Part shown: piece by piece, positions 32,831-39,902 of the stretch | How the letters are laid out: every line of letters starts with the position of its first letter | How positions within the stretch are numbered: the first letter of the stretch is position 1 | Assembly (NCBI GenBank): GCA_034428935.1 | Contig: DAOUHB010000074.1 | Span: 1 to 42,872, forward strand | Length of the DNA: 42,872 nucleotides | Direction of reading: 5' to 3' | From: JAAYZQ01 sp034428935 | GTDB lineage: Bacteria; Chloroflexota; Anaerolineae; JAAYZQ01 | Translations under genes and position numbers: made by a program | Notes under the pieces: generated by a model | The model's database searches: none | Seen by the model: only the letters and a program-made list of their open reading frames with translations | Told to the model about the DNA's origin: nothing

Positions 32831-32965
32831 ATCAGGTGCATCGCACGAACGGCACGTGCAACGCACCGAGGATGTTATATCAGGTGCATCGCACGAACGG
32901 CATGTGCAACGCACCGAGGATGTTATATCAGGTGCGTCGCACGAACGGCACGTGCAACGCACCGG
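32831..32965. repeat. 48-bp tandem repeat, 2.7 copies, upstream of nirK
   Basis: Units begin at about 32833, 32881 and 32929. Each carries an imperfect hairpin: GGTGCRTCGCAC and GTGCAACGCACC around an 8-9 nt loop; between units is GAGGATGTTATATCA. The array ends 28 bp before the NirK start codon, so it lies in the promoter or leader of that gene. It is not a CRISPR array. The arms match the hairpin at 29045-29082. Confidence 0.88.
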
Positions 32966-32992
32966 GATTCTGGAATCATTGGAGTATAGAGA

Positions 32993-34594
32993 ATGAAGAC
33001 AACCCCCCTTCGCTCCAGGGTAAGCGTCATGCTGACCCTGGGGCTCGTCGTCGCCTTGTTCCTGGCGGCCTGCGGCCCCATCGACGAGGCGCCGCTGCCC
33101 CCCTCGACCCCGTGGGGCCAGCGCGCAACGCCAGAGCCCGCCCAGCCGGAGCCCGGCCAGGAGATCGGCCAGGACGCGGCGCCGGAGCCCGCTCAACCGG
33201 AGACGGGCCAGGACTCGACCACCGCCCTGCACGCCGGGGCGGGCCAGGAGATGGCACCCGAGGGCCAGGCCACGGCTCCCGCCGGCGAGCCGGCTCCTAC
33301 GTCGCAGCAAAGCCCGGCCTCCTACACGCCCGACGTGTCCTTTACCCTGGAGACCGCCATCGCCGATGGCCGGCTGGCCTTTGTGGGCGTCGGCGGGACC
33401 ATCGACGGTGTCGTCAACCCCACCCTGGAGGTGGCCCTGGGACAGGTCGTCCAGGTGACGCTCATCAATGGCGACGGCGCGCTGCACGACGTGGCCTTCC
33501 CCGAGTTTAACGCCCAGTCGGACCAGGTGATGCGCCAGGGCGCCAGCACCACGGCCGTCTTTCGGGCCGATCAGGAAGGCGAGTTCTTTTACTTTTGCAC
33601 CATACCCGGCCACCGGCAAGCAGGGATGGAAGGACTGCTGGTGGTAGGCGGCGACGCCGCGCAGCCCGAGCCCGAGGGCGAGAATATCGTGCGGGACCCG
33701 GCGGACGTGCCCCCGCCCGTGGGCGACCGGGCGCCACAGACCATCAGCGTGGAGCTGGAGGCGGTGGAGCTGGAAGGGCGCCTGGCCGACGGGGCAACCT
33801 ACAGCTACTGGACCTTTGACGGCACGGTCCCCGGCCCGTTCCTGCGCGTGCGAGTGGGCGACACCGTCGAGCTGAGCCTGCGCAACATGGACGACAGCCT
33901 GATGATCCACTCCATCGACCTGCACGCCGTCACCGGCCCCGGCGGCGGCGCGGAACTGACGCAGGTGCCCCCCGGCGACGAGAAGTCCTTCACCTTCCAG
34001 GCGCTTAATCCCGGGCTTTACGTCTACCACTGCGCCACACCCATGGTGGCGAACCACATCACCAACGGCATGTACGGCCTGATTCTGGTCGAGCCCGAGG
34101 GCGGGCTGCCGCCGGTGGATCGCGAGTTCTATGTCATGCAGGGCGAGATCTATACCGAGGCGCCTTATGGGCGGCACGGGCACCAGGATTTCAGCGTTGA
34201 GAAGCTCCTGGACGAACAGCCCGAGTACGTCCTATTGAACGGCGCCGTCGGCGCCCTGACCGAGGTGAGCCCCCTGCGGGCCAACACCGGCGAGACGGTG
34301 CGCATCTTTTTCGGGGTAGGCGGGCCAAACCTGGCTTCGTCGTTCCACGTCATCGGCGAGATCATGGACCGCGTCTACCACGAGGGCTCGCTGACGGCGG
34401 CACCCCTCACCGACCTGCAGACCACGCTGGTGCCCCCCGGCGGGGCGGCCATGATCGAGTTCGAGCTGGAGGTGCCCGGCCGTTACATCCTGGTCGATCA
34501 CGCCCTTTCCCGGCTGGAGCGGGGCCTGGTCGGCTTTCTCATCGTCGAAGGCGACGACAACCCGGAGGTGTTTCGCAGCGGAGGGGCCGAGTAG
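32993..34594 (+). CDS. nirK: Copper nitrite reductase, AniA-like, with N-terminal cupredoxin domain; lipoprotein
   Basis: A 533-residue lipoprotein: lipobox LFLAAC27, a Pro/Glu/Gln-rich tether to about 110, an extra cupredoxin domain (type 1 copper: H165, C202, H in IPGHRQ, M), then the two-domain NirK core. In the core, type 1 copper ligands are H306, C347, H355 and M360; type 2 ligands are H311, H346 and H503; the catalytic pair is D309 (HSIDLH) and H452 (SSFHVIG). It reduces nitrite to nitric oxide outside the cytoplasmic membrane. An N-terminal cupredoxin is known from Hyphomicrobium NirK and may pass electrons to the core. The sequence resembles the AniA class. GGAGTATAGAG precedes the ATG. 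Confidence 0.92.
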   Translation: MKTTPLRSRVSVMLTLGLVVALFLAACGPIDEAPLPPSTPWGQRATPEPAQPEPGQEIGQDAAPEPAQPETGQDSTTALHAGAGQEMAPEGQATAPAGEPAPTSQQSPASYTPDVSFTLETAIADGRLAFVGVGGTIDGVVNPTLEVALGQVVQVTLINGDGALHDVAFPEFNAQSDQVMRQGASTTAVFRADQEGEFFYFCTIPGHRQAGMEGLLVVGGDAAQPEPEGENIVRDPADVPPPVGDRAPQTISVELEAVELEGRLADGATYSYWTFDGTVPGPFLRVRVGDTVELSLRNMDDSLMIHSIDLHAVTGPGGGAELTQVPPGDEKSFTFQALNPGLYVYHCATPMVANHITNGMYGLILVEPEGGLPPVDREFYVMQGEIYTEAPYGRHGHQDFSVEKLLDEQPEYVLLNGAVGALTEVSPLRANTGETVRIFFGVGGPNLASSFHVIGEIMDRVYHEGSLTAAPLTDLQTTLVPPGGAAMIEFELEVPGRYILVDHALSRLERGLVGFLIVEGDDNPEVFRSGGAE

Positions 34595-34614
34595 CGCCCT
34601 TCCCTGGCGATTGC

Positions 34615-34650
34615 GGGCCGGCCTGAGCGGATCAGGCCGGCCCTTTTTTT
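34615..34650 (+). terminator. Rho-independent terminator of nirK
   Basis: GGGCCGGCCTGA (34615-34626) and its exact complement (34632-34643) with a 5-nt loop, followed directly by seven T (34644-34650). Confidence 0.93.
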
Positions 34651-34656
34651 CTCAAT

Positions 34657-34724
34657 TGTATCCCCACTTGTATCTCCCTTCTGTATCTGGATACATGGAC
34701 AACGGCCCTTTGGCATGCTATTAT
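34657..34724 (+). promoter_or_regulatory. Shared stress promoter module, copy 3 (CsbD gene)
   Basis: TGTATCC (34657), TGTATCT 12 bp on (34669), TGTATCT 13 bp on (34682), GGATACA, then TGGACA (34696-34701), a 17-bp spacer and TATTAT (34719-34724). The last repeat and GGATACA form a small palindrome, TGTATC-TG-GATACA. Same spacing as the copies at 25159 and 30982. Confidence 0.8.
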
Positions 34725-34764
34725 GATCGTGCCCTAATATCCCGTAGAAAGGAAAGGAGAAAAC

Positions 34765-34998
34765 ATGAACGAAGACATGCTTCGCGGCAGGTGGAAGCAG
34801 GTGCGCGGCAAGATCCAGCAAAAGTGGGGGGAGCTGACCGACGACGACATGGACCAGATCGAAGGCCGGCGAGACCAACTCATCGGCAAGCTCCAGTCCC
34901 GCTACGGCTACGCCAGGGAAGAGGCGGAAAGTCGCGTCGACGAGTTCTTTGAGGACTGGGATGACGTCACTTCCACGGACGACGTTTCCTACACGTAG
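34765..34998 (+). CDS. CsbD-family stress protein
   Basis: A 77-residue hydrophilic protein of the CsbD family: MLRGRWKQVRGKIQQKWGELTDDD, then IEGRRDQLIGKLQSRYGY, followed by an acidic tail. In Bacillus, CsbD belongs to the sigma-B general-stress regulon; its mechanism is unknown. AAAGGAGAAAAC precedes the ATG. The gene is monocistronic or heads a short unit with the PRC-barrel gene, and is driven by the third shared TGTATC promoter module. Confidence 0.95.
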   Translation: MNEDMLRGRWKQVRGKIQQKWGELTDDDMDQIEGRRDQLIGKLQSRYGYAREEAESRVDEFFEDWDDVTSTDDVSYT

Positions 34999-35020
34999 AG
35001 CCTGGCGATAGGTACGATGG

Positions 35021-35047
35021 CCGGTGCCGGGCCGGGCCCGGCACCGG
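35021..35047 (+). terminator. GC-rich hairpin after the CsbD gene
   Basis: CCGGTGCCGGGC (35021-35032) and its exact complement (35036-35047) with a 3-nt loop; no T-run. Probably a 3'-end hairpin separating CsbD from the PRC-barrel gene. Confidence 0.5.
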
Positions 35048-35094
35048 AGTCGTGATTGGACGAACGAGAATCGTAAGACAGGGAGGAAGGCCAT

Positions 35095-35493
35095 ATGACC
35101 TACCAGAGTTACAGCTCGACCAGCACGTCTGGTCGCAGCGAAGCGGAAATGATGTCGGCCACCACGCTGATCGGTGACCGGGTACGCAACATGTCCGGCG
35201 AGGATCTCGGGAAGCTGGAAGAGATCATGCTCGACATGGACGGAGGCCGCGTTGCCTACGCGGTCCTGTCCTTCGGCGGCGTGCTGGGCATGGGCAACAA
35301 GCTGTTCGCCGTCCCCTGGGACGCCCTCACCGTCGACACCGAGAACAAGGAACTGGTCCTGAACATCGACCGCGAAACCCTCGAGAACGCGCCTGGCTTT
35401 GACAAGGACAACTGGCCGGGCACGGAGACAGGCAGCCAGTGGCTGGTGGACGTCTACGACTACTACGGCTACGAACCCTACTGGACCCGATAG
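35095..35493 (+). CDS. PRC-barrel domain protein
   Basis: A 132-residue protein with one PRC-barrel (about 20-100): SATTLIGDRVRNMSGEDLGKLEE, MLDMDGGRVAYAVLSFGG, KLFAVPWDALTVD. PRC barrels occur in RimM and photosynthetic reaction-centre H subunits and as stand-alone stress proteins; the Tyr/Trp-rich C terminus has no known role. GGGAGGAAGGCC precedes the ATG. It follows CsbD after 96 bp, a pairing common in general-stress clusters. Confidence 0.92.
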   Translation: MTYQSYSSTSTSGRSEAEMMSATTLIGDRVRNMSGEDLGKLEEIMLDMDGGRVAYAVLSFGGVLGMGNKLFAVPWDALTVDTENKELVLNIDRETLENAPGFDKDNWPGTETGSQWLVDVYDYYGYEPYWTR

Positions 35494-35522
35494 ACGACAC
35501 GGCATCGCCGAAGCGTGACAGC

Positions 35523-35597
35523 AGGGTGGTACTCCCCCTGGCCGGGAACGGCCAGCAGGCAGAGTACCACCCTGTTGGTATGGAGGGATACCAACAG
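35523..35597 (+). promoter_or_regulatory. Multi-hairpin leader between the PRC-barrel and SDR genes
   Basis: An outer stem, AGGGTGGTACTC (35523-35534) with its exact complement (35562-35573), encloses CTGGCCG-GGAA-CGGCCAG. A second stem, CTGTTGGTAT/ATACCAACAG (35572-35597), presents GGAGGG in its hexaloop. It could be a terminator pair or an RNA switch for the SDR gene at 35615. No T-run is present. Confidence 0.5.
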
Positions 35598-35614
35598 GAC
35601 GGGAGCGTGACGAG

Positions 35615-36397
35615 ATGGAATTATCCCTGCAGGATCGTGTGGCCCTCATCACCGGGGGAAGCTCGGGCATCGGCCGGGCAGCGGCGCGGCTGTTCGTCGA
35701 GCATGGCGCCCGCGTGGGCGTGCTGGGCCGCACCGAAGACGAGGTGCGCCGCGCCGCCGACGAGCTGGGCGAAGGGAAGGCCATTCCCCTGGTGGCCAAC
35801 GTGGCCGACGGCGACCAGGTGCGGCGCGCCGTGGAGACGCTGGTGGACCGCTGGGACAGGCTGGACGTGGTGTTTGCCAACGCCGGCCTCAACGGCGTCT
35901 GGGCGCCCATCGACGAGCTCAAGCCGGAGGAATGGGAACAGACCCTGCGCGTCAACCTGACCGGCACGTTTTTCACCATCAAGTACTCGGTGCCCTACCT
36001 GAAGAGGCGGGGCGGCTCGATCATTGTCACTTCTTCGGTCAACGGCACGCGCATGTTCAGCAACTCGGGGGCGTCGGCCTATGCCACGTCCAAGGCCGGG
36101 CAGGTGGCCCTGACCAAGATGCTGGCCCTGGAGCTGGCCGAGTTTGGCATCCGGGCAAACGTCATCTGTCCCGGCGCCATCGAGACCGAGATCGACGAGA
36201 ACACGGAAAAACGCGACCTTGAGCACACGGGCTGGGCGGCCGACTATCCCGAGGGCCGCGTGCCGCTGACGGGCGGCGGGCCCGGCAAGGCCGAGGACGT
36301 GGCCCACCTGGCCCTGTTCCTGGCGTCCGACGCCTCCAGCCTCATCAGCGGCACCGAGATGTGGATCGACGGGGCCGAGTCGCTGCTCCAGGGCTAG
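35615..36397 (+). CDS. SDR-family oxidoreductase
   Basis: A 260-residue classical SDR. The cofactor loop is T-G-G-S-S-G-I-G, the structural motif N-A-G (FANAGLNG), the catalytic Ser in TSSVNG, and the catalytic pair Y-A-T-S-K; PGAIETEI follows. A preference for NADP or NAD cannot be read with certainty. It resembles glucose-1-dehydrogenase/FabG-like enzymes of unknown substrate. Start ATG with GGGAGCG upstream. One of three SDR enzymes in the stress island, a sign that carbonyl detoxification or polyol metabolism may belong to this response. Confidence 0.93.
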   Translation: MELSLQDRVALITGGSSGIGRAAARLFVEHGARVGVLGRTEDEVRRAADELGEGKAIPLVANVADGDQVRRAVETLVDRWDRLDVVFANAGLNGVWAPIDELKPEEWEQTLRVNLTGTFFTIKYSVPYLKRRGGSIIVTSSVNGTRMFSNSGASAYATSKAGQVALTKMLALELAEFGIRANVICPGAIETEIDENTEKRDLEHTGWAADYPEGRVPLTGGGPGKAEDVAHLALFLASDASSLISGTEMWIDGAESLLQG

Positions 36398-36416
36398 CAC
36401 CTTGTCGGAGAGGTTC

Positions 36417-36461
36417 GTAGTAACGGCTTTAGCCGTTTAGAACGACTGAAGTCGTTACTAC
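36417..36461. repeat. Dispersed double-hairpin repeat, copy 2
   Basis: GTAGTAACGGCTTTAGCCGT, a short loop, then AACGACTGAAGTCGTTACTA with C after it; almost identical to 3099-3143, including the GAGAGGTTC flank. It lies between two SDR genes. Confidence 0.87.
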
Positions 36462-36521
36462 AAGCGAGATTACGAGCGAGATGTGGCCGCCCGGGAATCG
36501 TCCTGCCCCAGAGGAGGAAAC

Positions 36522-37529
36522 GTGAACATCCTGAATACCAAACCGGAAGTGGTCGTCGTCACCGGCGCCTCCGCCGGCATAGGCCGGGCCACGGTGCGGG
36601 CCTTTGCCCGGCGCGGGGCACACCTGGGCCTCCTGGCGCGGGGCATTGACGGGCTGGAAGGGGCGCGGGAGGAGGTCGAGCTTGCCGGCGGCCGGGCGCT
36701 GGTGCTGCCCACCGACGTCTCCGATCCGAACCAGGTCGAGGCCGCGGCCGACGCCGTGGAGCAGGCCTTTGGCCCCATTGACGTGTGGGTGAACAACGCC
36801 ATGGTCTCGATCTTTGCCCCGGTCAAGCAGATGAACGCCGAGGATTACCGGCGCGTGACCGAGGTCACCTACCTGGGCGTGGTCCACGGCACCCTGGCGG
36901 CGCTGCGGCGCATGGTGCCCCGCGACCACGGGTCCATCGTGCAGGTCGGATCGGCGCTGGCCTACCGGGGACTGCCCCTGCTGTCGGCCTACTCGGCGGC
37001 CAAGCACGCCGTGCGCGGCTTTTCGGAGGCGCTGCGCGCCGAGCTGCTCCACGACGGCAGCCGCGTACACGTGACCATGGTACACCTGCCGGCGGTCAAC
37101 ACCCCGCAGTTTACCTGGGTCAAGGCGCGCATGACCCGCAAACCCCGCCCCGTGCCGCCCGTCTACGATCCAGCCGTGGCGGCCGAGGCCATCGTCTGGG
37201 CAGCGCACCACCGCCGGCGGGAGCTGCTGGTGGGAGCGCCGTTGCTGCCCGTGGTCCTGGCGAACAAATTCGCGCCCGCCATCACGGAGCGGTTCCTGGC
37301 TGCCAGGGGCTACGAGATGCAGGAGGACAGGGAGCCCCTGGAGCCCCACCGGCAGGACAACCTGTGGAGCCCGGTCCCGGGCGACCACGGCGCCCACGGC
37401 CGCTTTGTCGCCGAGGCCAGGCCCAGGAGCACGCAACTGTGGCTCAACACGCGGCGCAACTGGCTCCTGGGCGGCATCGTAGCCGGGCTCTCGTTGTTCT
37501 TTCTGGCGTCCGGCAGGCTCCGGGACTGA
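36522..37529 (+). CDS. SDR-family oxidoreductase with C-terminal membrane anchor
   Basis: A 335-residue SDR. The cofactor loop is T-G-A-S-A-G-I-G, the structural motif N-N-A (WVNNAM), and the catalytic pair Y-S-A-A-K. After the catalytic domain an extension (about 250-335) ends in a hydrophobic helix (WLLGGIVAGLSLFFLASG), so the enzyme probably sits on the membrane. This DltE/YqjQ-like group is common in stress clusters. The GTG at 36522 has AGGAGG six bases upstream. The AI-2E-family gene follows after 6 bp, so the three genes to 39582 form one operon. Confidence 0.92.
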   Translation: MNILNTKPEVVVVTGASAGIGRATVRAFARRGAHLGLLARGIDGLEGAREEVELAGGRALVLPTDVSDPNQVEAAADAVEQAFGPIDVWVNNAMVSIFAPVKQMNAEDYRRVTEVTYLGVVHGTLAALRRMVPRDHGSIVQVGSALAYRGLPLLSAYSAAKHAVRGFSEALRAELLHDGSRVHVTMVHLPAVNTPQFTWVKARMTRKPRPVPPVYDPAVAAEAIVWAAHHRRRELLVGAPLLPVVLANKFAPAITERFLAARGYEMQEDREPLEPHRQDNLWSPVPGDHGAHGRFVAEARPRSTQLWLNTRRNWLLGGIVAGLSLFFLASGRLRD

Positions 37530-37535
37530 GCAGCC

Positions 37536-38642
37536 ATGTCCGAAATGCTCAAGGGCCGGGAGGCCACGCGGGGCTCGTGGTGGTGGTGGATGTGGGCCAT
37601 GGCCGTGGCCCTCATCGTCGGGCTGGGAAGCCTCGGGCTCCTGCAGGTCTTGATCCGGCCCCTGGCTGTCATCTTTGTAGGCATGACCCTGGCCGCTACC
37701 CTGGCGCCCATCGTCTCGTGGCTGGAGCGCTGGATACCCCGCACCCTGGCGGTCATCCTGGTTTACCTGGCGCTGATCCTGGTCCTGGCCGGCATCTTCT
37801 GGGTCCTGGTGCCGCCCCTCGTGGGCCAGATTCAGGCACTGGTCGACAGGCTGCCCGAGCTGGTCGACCGTGGCGAGCAGCTCATCGAGAGCTGGCAGCG
37901 CATGGCGGGCGGCGCCCTCGAGGGGTCATTGGGCGGCGTCGTGACGGGCGCCCTGGGTCCATTGGGCTCGGCGGCGGCAAGCGTACCGGCGGCCATTGCC
38001 GGGGCCCTGACCGGCGCGGCCCTGGTGATCATTGTGTCCATCTACTGGCTGATCCTATCGCCGAGGATCAGCGGATTTGTCCGATCGCTGTTTCCCGCGC
38101 CACAAGCCCAACGCGTCGAAGACGTCCTGGGCGACATGGCCGACGCCATGGGCGGCTACCTGCGGGGCTCGGCCATCGACAGCGCCGCCGTGGGGCTGAT
38201 CACCTACGGGGGCATGCTGATCATCGGAGTCGACTACCCCATCGTGCTGGCGGTGCTCGCCGCGGTCCTGGAGTTCATACCCATGCTGGGGCCGATCATT
38301 GCCGCCGTGGTCGTGACCATCGTCGCCCTGTTGCAGTCGCTCACCCAGGGGCTGCTGGCGCTGGCCTACATGGTCGCGCTGCAGCAGGTGGAAAACCACC
38401 TGCTGGTGCCCAACATCATGCGCACCCAGACGTCCATGTCGCCGCTGCTGACCGTGCTGGCCCTCTTTGTGGGCGGGGCGGTGGGCGGCTTTCTGGGGGC
38501 CCTGCTGGCGATTCCCCTGGCCGCGGCACTGCGCGTGTTTGTCCTCCAGGTGGTCGCGCCGGCAATTCGCCGCCGGACCGGAGCTCCGCCCGAGCCGCAC
38601 GAGGAGGACGAGAAGGGCGAGGAGGAGAAGGAGGAAAAGTAG
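37536..38642 (+). CDS. AI-2E family transporter-like membrane protein
   Basis: A 368-residue membrane protein of the AI-2E/PerM/YdbS family. Early helices are followed by a long amphipathic region (PPLVGQIQALVDRLPELVDRGEQLIE), then VEFIPMLGPI-type signature EFIPMLGPIIAAV and the C-terminal helices with QQVENHLLVPNIM, all diagnostic. Members include the quorum-signal exporter TqsA and Na+/H+ antiporters, so the substrate is open. The C terminus is a charged Glu/Lys tail. Translationally close to its neighbours: 6 bp after the SDR and 1 bp before the YihY gene. Confidence 0.94.
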   Translation: MSEMLKGREATRGSWWWWMWAMAVALIVGLGSLGLLQVLIRPLAVIFVGMTLAATLAPIVSWLERWIPRTLAVILVYLALILVLAGIFWVLVPPLVGQIQALVDRLPELVDRGEQLIESWQRMAGGALEGSLGGVVTGALGPLGSAAASVPAAIAGALTGAALVIIVSIYWLILSPRISGFVRSLFPAPQAQRVEDVLGDMADAMGGYLRGSAIDSAAVGLITYGGMLIIGVDYPIVLAVLAAVLEFIPMLGPIIAAVVVTIVALLQSLTQGLLALAYMVALQQVENHLLVPNIMRTQTSMSPLLTVLALFVGGAVGGFLGALLAIPLAAALRVFVLQVVAPAIRRRTGAPPEPHEEDEKGEEEKEEK

Positions 38643-38643
38643 C

Positions 38644-39582
38644 ATGCCCTCCGCCGAGGAAGAAGCCAGGAAGAAGGACAAACCGCTGAGGCGCTTTTTT
38701 ATCATGCTGCTGGTTGCCGGCAAGGATTTCTTTCACGACAACGGGCCAAAGTGGGCCGCGTCCATCGCCTACTACTCCCTGCTGTCGGCCTTTCCGCTGA
38801 TGCTGGCCGCCGTCTCCATCGCCGCCTTCTTTGTCGATCCGCAGTGGGCCGTCGACCAACTCACGCAGGCCATGGACGAGTTCCTGCCCCAGTTGTCGGG
38901 CCAGGTGGAGGACATTGTCCAGGGCGCCATCGATAGCCGGGCCGCGGCCGGCCTCCTGTCCATTGCCAGCCTGTTGTGGACGGGCACGCGCGTCTTTGGG
39001 GTCGTTGCTGTGGCACTGAACATGGCCGCCGGGTCCGAGCAGAGCTATGGTCCCTTGCGGCGCATCCTGGTCGAGATCGTCATGCTGCTGACGCTGGGCG
39101 TCGTGTTCGTCCTGGCCTTTGCGGGCCAGCCCATCAGCAGGTGGCTGTGGCAGGTCATGGGCCGCGAGGCAGGGAGCTGGTCGTTTCGCCTGGTGAACGA
39201 GGTGCTGCCCATCGTGGCCCTCTTTGCCGCGTTCCTGCTGTCCTACCGCTTTGTGCCCCGCCGCAGGCCCACCTGGCGGGCCGCCCTGGTGGGGGCCACG
39301 CTGGGCATCCTTCTTTTCCTGCTGGCACGCACCCTATTCCTCTATTACGTCCGGCGCATGGGCGACTATAACCTGATCTACGGCTCGCTGGCCATCGCCA
39401 TCATCCTGCTGCTGTGGGCGTGGCTCGTGGCAAACATCCTTCTCCTGGGCGGCGAGGTGTCGGCCCACACCCAGGAGATGCTCATCGAGGGCAAGCCGGC
39501 GGAGGAGGTGGAACGCGGGCACCTCATCCGCTCGCGGCTGCGTGGCCTGTTGCCCGACAGCGAAAAGGCCGGCGGCGGGTAG
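38644..39582 (+). CDS. YihY/virulence factor BrkB family membrane protein
   Basis: A 312-residue protein with six transmembrane helices. The YihY signature is clear: KDFFHDNGPKWAASIAYYSLLSAFPLML at the start, YRFVPRRRPTWRAALVGA in the second half and YNLIYGSLAIAIILLLWAWLVANILLLGGE near the end. Once misnamed RNase BN, the family has no settled function; transport or envelope roles are proposed. The ATG at 38644 has AAGGAGG upstream and begins one base after the AI-2E gene stop. Last gene of the SDR-AI2E-YihY operon. Confidence 0.94.
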   Translation: MPSAEEEARKKDKPLRRFFIMLLVAGKDFFHDNGPKWAASIAYYSLLSAFPLMLAAVSIAAFFVDPQWAVDQLTQAMDEFLPQLSGQVEDIVQGAIDSRAAAGLLSIASLLWTGTRVFGVVAVALNMAAGSEQSYGPLRRILVEIVMLLTLGVVFVLAFAGQPISRWLWQVMGREAGSWSFRLVNEVLPIVALFAAFLLSYRFVPRRRPTWRAALVGATLGILLFLLARTLFLYYVRRMGDYNLIYGSLAIAIILLLWAWLVANILLLGGEVSAHTQEMLIEGKPAEEVERGHLIRSRLRGLLPDSEKAGGG

Positions 39583-39615
39583 CCGCACTCCTGGCAAATC
39601 ATGCTGTCAACAAAC

Positions 39616-39644
39616 TTGACTTCTGCATCGCTCCGTATTACAAT
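39616..39644 (+). promoter_or_regulatory. Promoter of the ferritin-like gene
   Basis: TTGACT (39616-39621), a 17-bp spacer and TACAAT (39639-39644). The expected start near 39651 gives a 250-nt leader before the GTG at 39903; the leader contains a ten-codon reading frame (39816-39848). Confidence 0.65.
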
Positions 39645-39815
39645 GTCGTAGACCCCCAACAGCGCTGTTCGCTGCCTCCTTTGCTCTCGCAACAAAGCAT
39701 GGGCAACCACCACGTTGCGTGCAACCGCCCTCATGGCCAGTGATGGCCCGGTCGGAACCGGAGGGCAACGCTCCCAAGCCACAACCGAATCGTATCCCAT
39801 TCACGAGGAGGGCCT

Positions 39816-39848
39816 ATGCACCACCCCTGTCTCGGGCGCTGTGATTGA
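39816..39848 (+). CDS. Ten-residue leader peptide MHHPCLGRCD
   Basis: A short frame with an almost ideal ribosome site (GAGGAGG, four bases before ATG) inside the long leader of the ferritin-like gene. It encodes two His and two Cys in ten residues, which could chelate metal or make translation sensitive to cysteine supply. The stop lies 54 bp before the downstream GTG; a GC palindrome (GCCGGCCGGCC) follows. It is too short for coding statistics, so it rests on the ribosome site and position. Confidence 0.45.
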   Translation: MHHPCLGRCD

Positions 39849-39902
39849 AGCGTCGCCGGCCGGCCGGCTGCGCGATGCGCTATTTGAGAAAGGAGACGGA
39901 CA

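Noticed and set aside
32836..33510. Frame encoding repeated HRTNGTCNAPRMLYQV
   Set aside because: The 48-bp repeat unit is divisible by three, so it stays open by chance; it then runs out of frame through the NirK gene.
35523..35573. Second T-box, suggested by AGGGTGGTAC
   Set aside because: The ACCGCG part of the T-box is missing, the arm pairs fully in a simple hairpin, and the downstream gene is an SDR.
39645..39902. Known riboswitch (cobalamin, SAH) in the leader of the ferritin-like gene
   Set aside because: None of the conserved boxes of these classes could be recognised; only the short peptide stands out.
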